Below, in pieces: positions 24,389-33,622 of a DNA stretch of 48,510 nucleotides. Under the pieces are notes generated by a model. It searched no databases. It was not told the DNA's origin and was given only the letters and a program-made list of their open reading frames with translations. Location of the stretch: assembly GCA_902806055.1 (NCBI GenBank), contig CADCVD010000031.1, positions 1-48,510 on the forward strand, written 5' to 3'. The translations under genes and the position numbers were made by a program. Source of the stretch: an uncultured Rubrobacteraceae bacterium (GTDB lineage: Bacteria > Actinomycetota > Rubrobacteria > Rubrobacterales > Rubrobacteraceae). The stretch's first letter is position 1. Each line of letters opens with the position of its first letter.

Positions 24389-25957
24389 ATGGCGTCTATC
24401 TTACGTGCGGTGCTCACATTATCGGCGGTAACCGCCCTCTCGCGAATAACGGGGTATGTGCGTACCATGGTGGCAGCGGCGGTCTTGGGGACCGGTATAG
24501 TAGCAAACGCCTACATCGTCGCGAGCGGGCTGCCCACCATGATCTACGAGCTCTTTATGGGCGGCATCCTCTGGTCGATCTTCGTCCCGCTACTCGTCGA
24601 ACGCATGACCACCCACGGCGAAGAGGACGCCCAGAACCTCACTAACGCTCTTCTCACCCTGATCCTGCCGTTCCTCGCGCTGCTCTCCGTGCTCGGCATC
24701 GTCTTCGCCGAACCTCTGGTGAACCTCTCGACGCTCTGGGAGAACTCCTCCCTCTCGGATGAGGAGGAGCAACGGACCTTCGATCTGGCGGTACTGCTCT
24801 TCCGCTTCTCCATCCTGCACGTCTTCTTCTACGGCATCGGCACCATCGGTACCGGCGTCCTGAACGCTCACCGGCGCTTCTTCCTCCCGACCTTCGTCCC
24901 GGTCCTTAACAACGTGTTCGCCATAGCCTGCTTTCTCGGCTACGCTCTGCTCGCCCCGAGGAACCCCGACGCCGCCGTCTACCTGCTCGCCGCCACGACC
25001 ATCGGCGTCGCGCTCATGTCGCTGATGCTGTTGCCGGCGATGTATCGTCTTGGGTACAGGCTACGGCCTGTCTTCGGACACCCGGCTCTCCTCCCCGCCG
25101 CGAAGCTCGCCGGACCTATGCTCATCTTCGTGGCGGCTTCGTTCGGCCTCCAGTTCGTCGTCACCCTGCTCAGCAGCGAGTTCTTCGCGGCGCCGCAAGT
25201 TGGGTACGCCTTCGTCGTCTTCTCGCTCCCCTATGGGATCTTTATCATCGCCCTCGAAACGGCTCTCATGCCGGAGCTCTCCGAGCAGCACGCCCGCGAC
25301 GACCTGGAGGACTATCGGGATACCTTCTCCTTCGGCCTGAGGACGATGGCCTTTATCATGGTCCCTTCCACGGTCGGCCTCATCGTTCTGGCGGACCCCA
25401 TCGTCGGTCTGCTCTATGAGCGTGGGAGCTTCACCCCGGAGGACACGGAACTCGTCGCGAACATCCTCATCGCCTACTCGGTAGGGCTCGTCGCCTACTC
25501 AGCGTACTTCCTGATCGTCCGAGCGTTCTACTCCCGACAGAACACTCGCACCCCTGCCCTCCTGAACGTCGGAGTATTTTTACTCTACGCGGCCCTCGCC
25601 TATGGCCTGTCGGACCTCGTGGGAGTGACCGGTCTTGGGTTCGCCCTCTCGGGGACCAGCACCGTCTTCGCCCTTCTCGGCCTCTGGGCGACGAGAGCCG
25701 AGATCGGGCGGCTCGGCGGGCGGCGTCTCCTACGCTCTCTCTCCAAGGTACTGGCCGCCGGAGCCGTGATGTACGCCTTCGCTCTCGTTGGCATGACCCT
25801 CCTCGGAACCGGCTCAGGAGGCTTCCTCGAACGCATGCTGGTCCTCGCTGTCGTGGGGAGCATCTCCCTCTTCGCCTACCTCGGCGCGGCTTATCTACTC
25901 GGAGCCGAGGAGTTGAAGTCCGTCGTCGCTTTGCTACGTCGGAGGATTAATAAGTGA
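24389..25957 (+). CDS. murJ: MurJ-family lipid II flippase
   Basis: A 522-residue membrane protein with about 14 hydrophobic helices, MOP exporter superfamily, that translocates the lipid-linked peptidoglycan precursor. The N-terminus is diagnostic: LTLSAVTALSRITGYVRTMV, then GTGIVANAYIVASGLPTMIY and MGGILWSIFVPLL. Later conserved stretches include GVLNAHRRFFLPTFVPVLNN and LLYERGSFTPEDTELVAN. The usual charged residues of the first helix (Arg in SRITGYVR) are present. It lacks the C-terminal kinase-like extension of mycobacterial MviN. It converges with the beta-lactamase-like gene and opens a long envelope-gene region. The Walker-less, oligosaccharide flippase-like fold leaves little doubt about family; the cargo is inferred. 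Confidence 0.9.
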   Translation: MASILRAVLTLSAVTALSRITGYVRTMVAAAVLGTGIVANAYIVASGLPTMIYELFMGGILWSIFVPLLVERMTTHGEEDAQNLTNALLTLILPFLALLSVLGIVFAEPLVNLSTLWENSSLSDEEEQRTFDLAVLLFRFSILHVFFYGIGTIGTGVLNAHRRFFLPTFVPVLNNVFAIACFLGYALLAPRNPDAAVYLLAATTIGVALMSLMLLPAMYRLGYRLRPVFGHPALLPAAKLAGPMLIFVAASFGLQFVVTLLSSEFFAAPQVGYAFVVFSLPYGIFIIALETALMPELSEQHARDDLEDYRDTFSFGLRTMAFIMVPSTVGLIVLADPIVGLLYERGSFTPEDTELVANILIAYSVGLVAYSAYFLIVRAFYSRQNTRTPALLNVGVFLLYAALAYGLSDLVGVTGLGFALSGTSTVFALLGLWATRAEIGRLGGRRLLRSLSKVLAAGAVMYAFALVGMTLLGTGSGGFLERMLVLAVVGSISLFAYLGAAYLLGAEELKSVVALLRRRINK

Positions 25958-26099
25958 CGTTCAACCGCCGGTGACGCTCCGAGAGACAGCGTATCCCAAA
26001 GGGGGGCCTGACACAGCGATCCGACGCTACGGATGCGGCCTGAATCCGCGCAAAGTAGCTCCGAGCCGGGGGCTGTCTAACTATCGCTGGTTTTGGGGA

Positions 26100-27635
26100 C
26101 TATCCGCCCTGCGCCTGCCAGACGCCCGCAGAGATATCTCTGAGTAGGGCCTTGCCCTCCTCCACGTCCGCCGAGCCATGCTTGCTGAAGATGGCTATGG
26201 TGTAGGGATTGTCCTCGTGGGCGACGATACCGGCCTCGTCGTAGACCTTATAGAGCCAGCCCCCCTTGTTGGCTACCTCCGTACCTTCGGGTAGGCCGTC
26301 TCTGAGAGACGACTGGAGGTCGTTGCTGCGCATGAGGTCGACCATCTCCTGGCAGCTCTCGGGGCTCGCCGCCCGACCCGTGTAGACGTTCTTGAGGATG
26401 CTCGACATGTCGCGGGGAGTGGTACGGTTGTCTAGTTGAGGGATGGCTGCCCGCTCGCTGGTTACCTTCTGGTAGAGCATCGTGTTCGTAGCGCCTAAAG
26501 AGGCGGAGACCGCGTTCACGTACTCAGGGCCGCCGACGAGACGCGTGAGGGCGTTGGTCGCCACGTTGTCTGATTGGGTCATCATTACCCTCAGGTACTC
26601 CTCGACGGTGTGGTAACCTCCGGCCTCCTGAAACTGTAACGTCCCGGCTCCGGCCGCCCAGTCCTCGGGAGCCGTTGGGAACTCCTCCTTCAAGGAGAAC
26701 CTCCCCTCGTCTATCCGCCTGTAGACGGCGACCATTATCGGGATCTTTATGACCGAGGCGCTGAAGAAGGTCTCGTCCGGGTTGACCCCGTAGCCCCAAC
26801 CTCCTTCGAGATCCTGCACGTATACCCCGGCGGTCCCCTCACGGACGTTCCCGTACTTCTCAATAGTCTTGCGCGCCTCTTCGAGCCCCTCCTCGACCCG
26901 CTCGCGGTCCTCCTCGGGCACCTCCTCGGAGGCTGCTTTGGCCGCCGGCGCCTGCGCCGAATCGACGGCGGGCAGGGAACCCGGCTCAACAGGCTGTGCG
27001 AGGAGCCCAGAAGGCTCTGAGATGGCGGCGTTCTGCGGGTAGACGGAGCCTATAAGGTCCTCAGGTACTCCGTCTAGTACGATGTCCTCGTACTCTGGAT
27101 TCTCCGGCTCGTCGGCCCGGATGGACTTGAGGGCCGTCCACGTCTCGTCCTGCCGCTTGAAGAAGAGCATATAGACTCCCTCGTCCTCCGGCCCTTCGAC
27201 GCGCACGGAGGCCCAAGCGGGATCTAGTTTGCTCTTATAGATGCCCTTGATACTCTCGGGGGTCATACCCGGTATCTCGGCGGCTACGGCCTTGTAGGCG
27301 AGGCTCTCCGGCGTCTCCTCCGACTGTTCTGCGGCAGCAGACTCCGGAACAGGTCCCGCCTCCGGGGTGGGAGACTCCGCAGGGGCCGAAGGCTCTTCGT
27401 TCGAGGAAAGGGAGGTTTTGCCGGATAGCGCCGAGAGGTACTCCCCGAAGCTCCCCGTACCGCCCGAGGCAAGGTCGAGGGCGAGAAGGGCACAGGTTAC
27501 GGAGACCAGCAGGATAGCCAGCATGCCCAGAGACCGCCACCGCCTCCGGAGACCGAAGAGCCTGCGGCGGCTCACGTTCCAGCCATTCTCTTCCAGCCGG
27601 CGGCGCGGCCCATAGCTTTTGAAGCGCTTTCTCAC
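26100..27635 (-). CDS. Membrane-anchored class A beta-lactamase-like serine hydrolase
   Basis: A 511-residue protein: a basic cytoplasmic start, one membrane helix (LGMLAILLVSVTCALLALDL, about 37-56), a Pro/Glu/Ala-rich linker, a small globular region (about 110-200) and a C-terminal serine beta-lactamase/transpeptidase domain. The active-site motifs are FSASVIKIPIMVAVY (SxxK near 292), MMTQSDNVATNAL (SDN near 354) and ANKGGWLYKV (KGG near 452). The Glu166-type omega loop of true class A beta-lactamases is not obvious, so a peptidase or esterase acting on cell wall is as likely as penicillin hydrolysis. The start is GTG 27635 after AGGAGAGG. Single gene, facing away from the GNAT cluster. Confidence 0.85.
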   Translation of the reverse strand: MRKRFKSYGPRRRLEENGWNVSRRRLFGLRRRWRSLGMLAILLVSVTCALLALDLASGGTGSFGEYLSALSGKTSLSSNEEPSAPAESPTPEAGPVPESAAAEQSEETPESLAYKAVAAEIPGMTPESIKGIYKSKLDPAWASVRVEGPEDEGVYMLFFKRQDETWTALKSIRADEPENPEYEDIVLDGVPEDLIGSVYPQNAAISEPSGLLAQPVEPGSLPAVDSAQAPAAKAASEEVPEEDRERVEEGLEEARKTIEKYGNVREGTAGVYVQDLEGGWGYGVNPDETFFSASVIKIPIMVAVYRRIDEGRFSLKEEFPTAPEDWAAGAGTLQFQEAGGYHTVEEYLRVMMTQSDNVATNALTRLVGGPEYVNAVSASLGATNTMLYQKVTSERAAIPQLDNRTTPRDMSSILKNVYTGRAASPESCQEMVDLMRSNDLQSSLRDGLPEGTEVANKGGWLYKVYDEAGIVAHEDNPYTIAIFSKHGSADVEEGKALLRDISAGVWQAQGG

Positions 27636-28072
27636 GCCCGGCCTCTCCTAAGTATAAGGGCGGGTGCGAGATCTTGAACAAACCCTGCCAACATCGCTGG
27701 CAAGACTACCGTTCCCTCGAAGCTTTCCAGGTAACCGATTCTGTCCCCCAATGTTGCTCTGCGACCATCGCAGTCGTTGCCAACGGGTATCCTAGCACAA
27801 GGGCGGCATCTTGCTCTGGAGTGTTTAATAGATGTGTAAGACCTGCCGCGAGCCACCCCGAGGCCGTAGGGGATAGTCCGGCTTGGACTTTGCGGGGTTG
27901 CTCCTTTACACTCTGGTTCTTATCTACTCCATGCGACAAACCTTGCGGAGCAGATAGTAGAGCTGCGTTACGACGAAGGAGGAAGACAGGTAGTGGAGAC
28001 GGACGGGCGTCTAAACCGGCGCCCAGGCGGAGATCCCGCGCAGAGACCGGAGGGAAGATCGGGGTCCGCGAG
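27636..28072. other. Divergent intergenic region upstream of the GNAT-ACP-ligase cluster
   Basis: About 440 bases between two divergent genes. The plus-strand frame is open back to 27674, which is why the track gives a 546-residue ORF, but the extra 133 residues have no domain and are Cys/Arg-rich shadow. Promoters for both genes should lie here; I see AT-richer patches (TGTTTAATAGATG near 27820) but no confident -35/-10 pair. Confidence 0.45.
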
Positions 28073-29314
28073 ATGAGGGCAACGGTCCGGCCGCTCGATG
28101 ACAGCACCAACCTTCGTGAGGGCACGGACAGGCTACGCGCGCTCGTGTATCCCGCCGCGCAGGACTCTCACGACCCGAGATGGCACCGCTTGCTATGGAG
28201 GTGGCTGGAGAGCCACCCGCTGGCGGCGGAGCATATGCACCGTTGGGTACTGGCTACCGAAGCGGATGAGGTGGTGGGGCACCTCGCGGCCACGCCCCAG
28301 TGGTACCGGATCAACGGGCAGAGGGTGATCGCCCACACGCCCGCTGACTACCAGGTGCTCCCCCAGTACGGCTTCCAGGCCCTCCTGCTCATGCGCAAGT
28401 TCTTCCGCACCATCGAGAACTGCGTCTCCATAGACATGCTGCCGTCGGTCATCGCGGTCGAGACGCGGCTCGGCGCCGAAGAGGCGGGGGAGATGCAGTA
28501 CATGGCGAAGCTGCTCAACGTCTCAAGGCTCCCCGCGCCGCCGCTCCCTTCGCGCATAAAGAAGCTCCTCAACCTTGAGGAGCGACCGGTCCTGAACGCG
28601 CAACCCGCCCCGGCGTATGCTGACCGGCCCGGTACGGACCCGCAGGGGTTCCACGAGAACGTCGTACCGCCGCCCAGTCGTCCGCGCGCCCCGATCCCTA
28701 AGCCTGTACAGGGGCTGCTAAACGGGGGGCTCCAGGTCGTCGATAAAGCGCTCGGCAGCGCCTTCGGAGGCGCGTTGAAGGTGGAGGTCCTAGACGAGTT
28801 CGACGAGTCCTTCGACGAGATGTTCGAGAAGGTAGCCGCCGAGGTGCCCGTCTTGCCGGAGAAGAACGCCGAGTTCTTGCGCTGGCGCTATGGGCCCGGA
28901 TCGCCGCAGCACCCGGTGACCATTCTCGGGGTGAGGGGCCGTGAGGGGCTCCTCGGCTACGCCGTGCTCGGGGTGACGATACAGGGGTTCTTCGACGGCC
29001 TGCGAGACGGCTACGTGCTCGACCTAATGACGCTCCCGGGACGCCACGACGTATCGAGGGCGCTGCTCCGGGAGGTAGTTAGTCATTTCAGGCAGTCGGG
29101 GGTGCCGCTCTTCAGATACCGGTTCCTTGAGTCTTCAACCTCGCCGCAGAGGAGCGATCTCCTGAAGCTAGGCTTCTTCCCCCGCAAGGGACGGCGCAAC
29201 AGCCTGCTCGTGAAGTTTGCGGACCCCGGCCTACACAAAGCGGCCCGCGACATAAACAACTGGTCGTATAGCATCGGCGACGGTGAGGCGACCTTCTGGG
29301 TTCGTTTAAGTTAG
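28073..29314 (+). CDS. GNAT-like N-acyltransferase at the head of the ACP/ligase cluster
   Basis: About 413 residues, started at ATG 28073 (GGGG eight bases upstream), where the recognisable sequence begins (MRATVRPLDDSTNLREGTDR). An N-terminal GNAT-like half (MHRWVLATEADEVVGHLAAT, HTPADYQVLPQYGFQALLLM) and a second half with VPVLPEKNAEFLRWRYG and VVSHFRQSGVPLFRYRFLES suggest a double acetyltransferase fold, in the manner of exopolysaccharide-cluster GNAT proteins. It is 18 bases ahead of the carrier-protein gene, so acyl transfer from a carrier-bound thioester is a reasonable idea. Donor and acceptor are unknown. Confidence 0.65.
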   Translation: MRATVRPLDDSTNLREGTDRLRALVYPAAQDSHDPRWHRLLWRWLESHPLAAEHMHRWVLATEADEVVGHLAATPQWYRINGQRVIAHTPADYQVLPQYGFQALLLMRKFFRTIENCVSIDMLPSVIAVETRLGAEEAGEMQYMAKLLNVSRLPAPPLPSRIKKLLNLEERPVLNAQPAPAYADRPGTDPQGFHENVVPPPSRPRAPIPKPVQGLLNGGLQVVDKALGSAFGGALKVEVLDEFDESFDEMFEKVAAEVPVLPEKNAEFLRWRYGPGSPQHPVTILGVRGREGLLGYAVLGVTIQGFFDGLRDGYVLDLMTLPGRHDVSRALLREVVSHFRQSGVPLFRYRFLESSTSPQRSDLLKLGFFPRKGRRNSLLVKFADPGLHKAARDINNWSYSIGDGEATFWVRLS

Positions 29315-29332
29315 ATATAGGAGGTAACTAGA

Positions 29333-29584
29333 ATGGCGGTTAACACCGAGAACGTGAACACTGAGATACGCGGCTGGCTCCAGGAGAACGTGACGGGGAG
29401 CCGGGACATACCCGACGGCTACGCGCTCATCGAGAACGGCGTTCTAACGTCGCTACAGACTGTCGAGCTGGTCATGTTCCTTGAGGACAGGTTCGGCATC
29501 ACCGTCGAGGACGAGGAGCTAGACGAGGAGAACTTCGGCTCGATCGACGCGATCACCAACCTGGTGGCCGGCAAGTCGGGTTGA
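29333..29584 (+). CDS. Acyl carrier protein (stand-alone)
   Basis: An 83-residue, acidic four-helix carrier: LIENGVLTSLQTVELVMFLE contains the Ser that would carry 4'-phosphopantetheine, followed by DRFGITVEDEELDEENFGSI. The usual DSL motif is TSL here; the Ser itself is kept. A fatty-acid-synthesis AcpP would normally have DSLDTVEL and fab genes around it; here the neighbours are a GNAT, an adenylating ligase and a decarboxylase, so this is a dedicated carrier. The ribosome site GGAGG is strong (ATG 29333). No phosphopantetheinyl transferase gene is in the window. Confidence 0.88.
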   Translation: MAVNTENVNTEIRGWLQENVTGSRDIPDGYALIENGVLTSLQTVELVMFLEDRFGITVEDEELDEENFGSIDAITNLVAGKSG

Positions 29585-29586
29585 GC

Positions 29587-31161
29587 ATGCGCCCTGAGTT
29601 TACTTTCAACGATCTGCTCCACAACTCTGTCGAGCGCGACACCGGTAAGGTCGCCATCGTCGACGGCAAGAGCGAGCATACTTACGAGGATCTGTCGCGA
29701 GAGAGCGGCGCCCTCGCCGCCGCGCTTCAGGACGCTGGAGTGAAGAAAGGCGAGCGGGTCGGCATTCTCATGGACAAGTACTGGGAGGCGATAGTGGCGA
29801 TGCTCGCCGCCACGCGGATCGGTGCCGCCTTCGTGAACGTCAACCCCATGCTCAAGCCCCCGCAGGTCCGCTACATCGCCGAGGACTGCGACATCCGCGT
29901 GATGATCGGAGACTCCCCAAAGCTCGACGACATGGAGCCGAAGACGGTCGAGAGGGCATTCTACAGGGGCGAGAAGCCGGATTCGCCCGGCGTCTGCGGC
30001 GAGCTCGTGGACCTCGCGGAGGTCCTGCAAGGAGACGATAAGCCCAAGGACGTGAGCGTCTCCGAGGTCGACCTCGCCACTATCCTGTACACGTCAGGCT
30101 CGACTGGCATGCCAAAAGGCGTCTCGACGAGCCACCGCAACTTCGTGGCGGGGGCTCAGATCGTCTCTACATACGTGGAGAATACCAGCGAGGACCGCAT
30201 CCTCTCGGCGCTTCCGCTGAACTTCGACGCCGGACTCAACCAGTTCACGACCTCGCTGCGCGTCGGCGCGACCCTGGCTCTCCTCCGGTCGAGATTGCCG
30301 GGTGATCTTTTGAAGGGGCTGCGCCGGCACGAGATAACGGGCGTCACCGGGGTGCCGCCGCTGTGGGCGCTCTTGCTCCGGGGCTCGAAGTCGATAGAGG
30401 AGGAGCCGCTCGCGCATCTGCGCTACGTTGCCAACACCGGTGGGCGCATCCCCCAGGCCAACCTCGACGAGCTGAGGCGTCTCCTGGAGCCCTCCGGCAC
30501 GAAGATATACCTGATGTACGGCCTCACGGAGGCGTTCCGCTCCACCTACCTGCCGCCCGAGGAGATAGACCGCGGGACCGAGTGCATCGGTAAGGCTATC
30601 CCGGACACCCAGATCATGGTGATCAACAAACAGGGCGAGGAGTGCGCCCCGGGCGAGGTAGGCGAGCTTGTCCACCGGGGCCCGACGGTCGCGATGGGCT
30701 ACTGGGGCAAGGAGGAGGCGACGCGCAAGGCGTACCGCCCGAATCCGCTCGCCCCGCCCGAACTGTTAGACGTCGAGCGTGTCGTCTACTCCGGGGACCA
30801 GGTCCGGCGCGATGAGGAGGGCTTTCTCTACTTCGTTGGCCGCGAGGACGCGATGATAAAGTCCCAGGGTTACCGGATGAGCCCCGAGGAGATAGAGAAC
30901 CTGCTCATAGGTTCGGGCCGCGTACACGAGGCGTGCGCCTTCGGGGTGCCGGACCCGAACGTGGGCCATCAGGTCATGGCGGTCGTCTCGCTCAACGACG
31001 GCGGCGACGATGGCGTCCTTGACGAGGTCCGGGAGTATGCCGTGAAGAACGGACCGCCGTACATGGTGCCGAAGGAGATAATCGTCCGGGACGAGTTGCC
31101 GAAGACTCCTTCCGGCAAGATAGACCGAAAAGGGATAAGCAATGCTTACGCAAACAGATAA
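29587..31161 (+). CDS. AMP-forming acyl/aminoacyl ligase loading the carrier protein (exosortase-A-cluster type)
   Basis: About 524 residues of the ANL superfamily. A3 P-loop TILYTSGSTGMPKGVSTSHR, A5 LMYGLTEAFRSTYLPPEE, A7/A8 YSGDQVRRDEEGFLYFVGR and KSQGYRMSPEEIEN, and the catalytic Lys in LPKTPSGKIDRKG are all present, so it should activate a carboxylate as the adenylate and transfer it to a thiol. The preceding gene is a carrier protein whose stop overlaps a possible TTG start (29581); I take the ATG at 29587. Its arrangement with an ACP and a PLP decarboxylase resembles ligases described in exosortase A-associated exopolysaccharide loci (from memory). Substrate, fatty or amino acid, is undetermined. 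Confidence 0.87.
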   Translation: MRPEFTFNDLLHNSVERDTGKVAIVDGKSEHTYEDLSRESGALAAALQDAGVKKGERVGILMDKYWEAIVAMLAATRIGAAFVNVNPMLKPPQVRYIAEDCDIRVMIGDSPKLDDMEPKTVERAFYRGEKPDSPGVCGELVDLAEVLQGDDKPKDVSVSEVDLATILYTSGSTGMPKGVSTSHRNFVAGAQIVSTYVENTSEDRILSALPLNFDAGLNQFTTSLRVGATLALLRSRLPGDLLKGLRRHEITGVTGVPPLWALLLRGSKSIEEEPLAHLRYVANTGGRIPQANLDELRRLLEPSGTKIYLMYGLTEAFRSTYLPPEEIDRGTECIGKAIPDTQIMVINKQGEECAPGEVGELVHRGPTVAMGYWGKEEATRKAYRPNPLAPPELLDVERVVYSGDQVRRDEEGFLYFVGREDAMIKSQGYRMSPEEIENLLIGSGRVHEACAFGVPDPNVGHQVMAVVSLNDGGDDGVLDEVREYAVKNGPPYMVPKEIIVRDELPKTPSGKIDRKGISNAYANR

Positions 31162-32473
31162 GGCCCAGGATCTCGCGAAGCGGTTCGGCGGCTGGCAGGA
31201 CGGCGAGTTCGCCCCAGGCGGCACCCTCGTAGGCCGGATCGCCGAGCAGTACGGTACACCCTTCTACCTCTACCACGGCGACATGATCGTGGACCGCGTC
31301 CGACGCGTGCGGAACGCGCTGGGCGGAGACGTCGAAGTCACCTACTCGGTCAAGGCCAACCCGAACCTAGCCGTCTGCCAGCTCATCGCTCGCGAGCGCC
31401 TCACCGGCGCCGAGGTAGCCTCCTCGGGCGAGCTGGTCGTGGCGCGCACGGCGGGCTTCGACCCTGAAGATATCGTCTTCGCTGGCCCCGCCAAGACCGA
31501 CGAGGAACTCAGAATGGCCGTGGACGAGGGCATTTTCGCGGTCAACGTCGAGTCCGTGAACGAGATCGACCGTCTCGCCGCCGTCGCGAAGCAGCAGGGC
31601 GAGAGGATAGGCGTCGGGCTCCGCATCAATCCCGCCGCCCAGCTTATGGGCTCCCAGATGCGCATGGGCGGGACGGTCGGACAGTTCGGCCTGGACGAGG
31701 CCGACCTCGCCGAAGCGGTCGAGAGGACGCTCTCCCACCCGGATCAGTTGACGTTACGCGGCATCCACGTCTACACGGCCACGCAGGTCTTCGATGCGGA
31801 CGCGCTCCTGGAGCATTGCCGCAACATCTTCGAGCTGGCGCTACAAACCGCCGACCTAGCGGGCAGGCCGCTACAGATGGTCGACTTCGGCGGCGGCTTC
31901 GGGGTGCCGTACTTCGAGAAGATGGAGGACTTCGACCTGGAGAGGTTCGGCCTGGGGTACCAGGAGCTCCTCGCCCGGTACCGTGCCGACCCGCGCTTCG
32001 AAGGCTGCCGCTTCGTCTTCGAGCTCGGACGCTACCTCGTGGCCGATGCAGGCGTCTACGTCACGCGGGTGGTGGACGTGAAGGACATGAAGGGCAAGAC
32101 CTTCGTCACGACCGACGGCGGGATGAACCATCACCTCACCGCAACCGGAAACATGGGGCAGGTCTTCAGGAAGGCGTACCCTATACTAAACCTCAGCAGA
32201 ATGGGAGGGGAGCCGGGCGAGCCGGTAGCGGTAGCGGGGCCGTGCTGCACGCCGCTGGATATGTTCGGGACCAGCATACCCATAGGCGAGCCGCAGCCGG
32301 GCGACCTCGTCGGGGTGTTCTACAGCGGGGCGTACGGTTTCAGCGCCAGCAACCTGGGTTTCTTGAGCCACCCGAACCCGGCTGAGATCTTGATCTGGCA
32401 GGGTGAGCCACGCCTGTTGCGGCCTGTCGGCAGGCCCGAGGACGTGCTCGCGGGCCAGAAGGCGCTCCTCTAG
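31142..32473 (+). CDS. PLP-dependent (fold III) amino-acid decarboxylase, LysA/ornithine-decarboxylase-like
   Basis: A 443-residue alanine-racemase-fold decarboxylase. PLP Lys in EVTYSVKANPNLAVC (about residue 71), GAEVASSGELVVA, VGLRINPAAQ, HVYTATQVFDADALLEH, the phosphate-binding Gly-rich loop MVDFGGGFGVPYFEKM, and the active-site Cys loop VAGPCCTPLDMFGTS, with VFYSGAYGFSASNLGFLSH at the end. It would decarboxylate a diamino acid or an acyl-carrier-bound amino acid. It overlaps the ligase gene by 20 bases, a tight coupling. Biosynthetic LysA is the main alternative, but the neighbours and overlap point to a role with the carrier-protein pathway. Start ATG 31142 has AAAGGG upstream. Confidence 0.88.
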   Translation: MLTQTDKAQDLAKRFGGWQDGEFAPGGTLVGRIAEQYGTPFYLYHGDMIVDRVRRVRNALGGDVEVTYSVKANPNLAVCQLIARERLTGAEVASSGELVVARTAGFDPEDIVFAGPAKTDEELRMAVDEGIFAVNVESVNEIDRLAAVAKQQGERIGVGLRINPAAQLMGSQMRMGGTVGQFGLDEADLAEAVERTLSHPDQLTLRGIHVYTATQVFDADALLEHCRNIFELALQTADLAGRPLQMVDFGGGFGVPYFEKMEDFDLERFGLGYQELLARYRADPRFEGCRFVFELGRYLVADAGVYVTRVVDVKDMKGKTFVTTDGGMNHHLTATGNMGQVFRKAYPILNLSRMGGEPGEPVAVAGPCCTPLDMFGTSIPIGEPQPGDLVGVFYSGAYGFSASNLGFLSHPNPAEILIWQGEPRLLRPVGRPEDVLAGQKALL

Positions 32474-32521
32474 CGCCCGCAAGATAGATCCCGTTTACTC
32501 GGCACAGGGAGGAGCACACCT

Positions 32522-33622
32522 TTGAACCCGCAGCCCATCCAGGCAACGGCCGTCTATAAGGTCAGAGAGATAGAAGACGCCGGACGGAGCGAATGGGATA
32601 GCTTGCTCGAGGGCGCGCCCGGAGGCGGGCACGTACTGCAGAGCCATGAGTGGGGCGAGTTCAAGAAGCAGATCGGCTGGCAGCCCGTGCGGCTCGTGCT
32701 TGAGAGGGACGAGGAGATCGTCGGGGTCGGGCAGTTTCTCACCTACAACACGGCTCCGGTCCCCGGCAGCCTCTGGTACTGCACCAAGGGCCCCTGGCTA
32801 CCGTGGCACGACGAGGACGCTGTCCGGGCGTTCTTCGAAGGCGTCCGGGACCTCTCCCGGCGCCGGGGCGCGCACACCATCAAGATAGAGCCCGAGGTCC
32901 TCGAAGAAGAGAAGGAAGTAAAGACGCTTCTCCTTGAAGAGATCGGCTTCAAAAAGGCCCGCTACGACCTGAACCACAAGACGACCATGCTGATCGACCT
33001 GAGCGCCTCGGAGGAGGAGTTGCTCGGGAATATGAAGAGCAAGACGCGCTACAACATTCGCCTGGCCGCCAGGAAGGGCGTTGAGGTGATAGAGTCTCCT
33101 TTCGAGGAGGCGTGGGAGGCATTCTTCGACCTGCTGAAGACCACCGCCGACCGGAACGGCTTCCCTATAAGAAGGTCGCCGGAGTACCTGCACGACGTAA
33201 CGCGGAGGATGCACGACGCGGGCAACGGACGCCTGTTCTTAGCTACGCATGAGGGCATGCCGCTAGCGGGTATTTACTCCTTTACCTTTGGCGAGAAGTA
33301 CTGGTACACCTACGGCGCCTCCAGGGACGAGAAGCGTAACCTCATGCCCACCTACCTCTTGCAGTGGGAGGTGATGCGCTGGGCCAAGCGTAACGGTCTG
33401 AGGTACTACGATATGGTTGGGGTGCCCAACCCGGAGAACCTCAACGAGGGCGACTCGCTGTGGGGCGTCTACAAGTTCAAGGTAGGCTTCGGCGGGGAGA
33501 TCGCCGACTCTCTGGGTTGTCTGGATCTACCGATAAGACCTACGCGCGCCTCCGCGTGGTATAGGTTCGAGCCCGTTTATTATCGTCTCTACCAAAAGAT
33601 GAAGAACAACGTATTCTATTAG
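32522..33622 (+). CDS. FemX/FemAB-family aminoacyl transferase
   Basis: A 366-residue protein with the two-GNAT-fold of Fem transferases, which move amino acids from aminoacyl-tRNA onto the peptide of lipid II or cell-wall precursors. Seen: HVLQSHEWGEFKKQIGWQ, YCTKGPWLPWHDE, KSKTRYNIRLAARKGVEV, YTYGASRDEKRNLMPTYLLQ, YYDMVGVPNPENLNEGDSLW and GVYKFKVGFGGEI, all typical of FemXAB. TTG 32522 is chosen because GAGGAG lies eight bases upstream and the frame has no nearby ATG. It ends the GNAT-ACP-ligase-decarboxylase series, 48 bases behind the decarboxylase. Similar FemAB proteins are reported beside exosortase-A ligases; the nature of the transferred group is not known. Confidence 0.87.
   Translation: MNPQPIQATAVYKVREIEDAGRSEWDSLLEGAPGGGHVLQSHEWGEFKKQIGWQPVRLVLERDEEIVGVGQFLTYNTAPVPGSLWYCTKGPWLPWHDEDAVRAFFEGVRDLSRRRGAHTIKIEPEVLEEEKEVKTLLLEEIGFKKARYDLNHKTTMLIDLSASEEELLGNMKSKTRYNIRLAARKGVEVIESPFEEAWEAFFDLLKTTADRNGFPIRRSPEYLHDVTRRMHDAGNGRLFLATHEGMPLAGIYSFTFGEKYWYTYGASRDEKRNLMPTYLLQWEVMRWAKRNGLRYYDMVGVPNPENLNEGDSLWGVYKFKVGFGGEIADSLGCLDLPIRPTRASAWYRFEPVYYRLYQKMKNNVFY

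Noticed and set aside
27674-28072. N-terminal 133-residue extension of the GNAT ORF
   Set aside because: No recognisable domain, no ribosome site at its start, and composition typical of a shadow frame; the conserved sequence begins at 28073.
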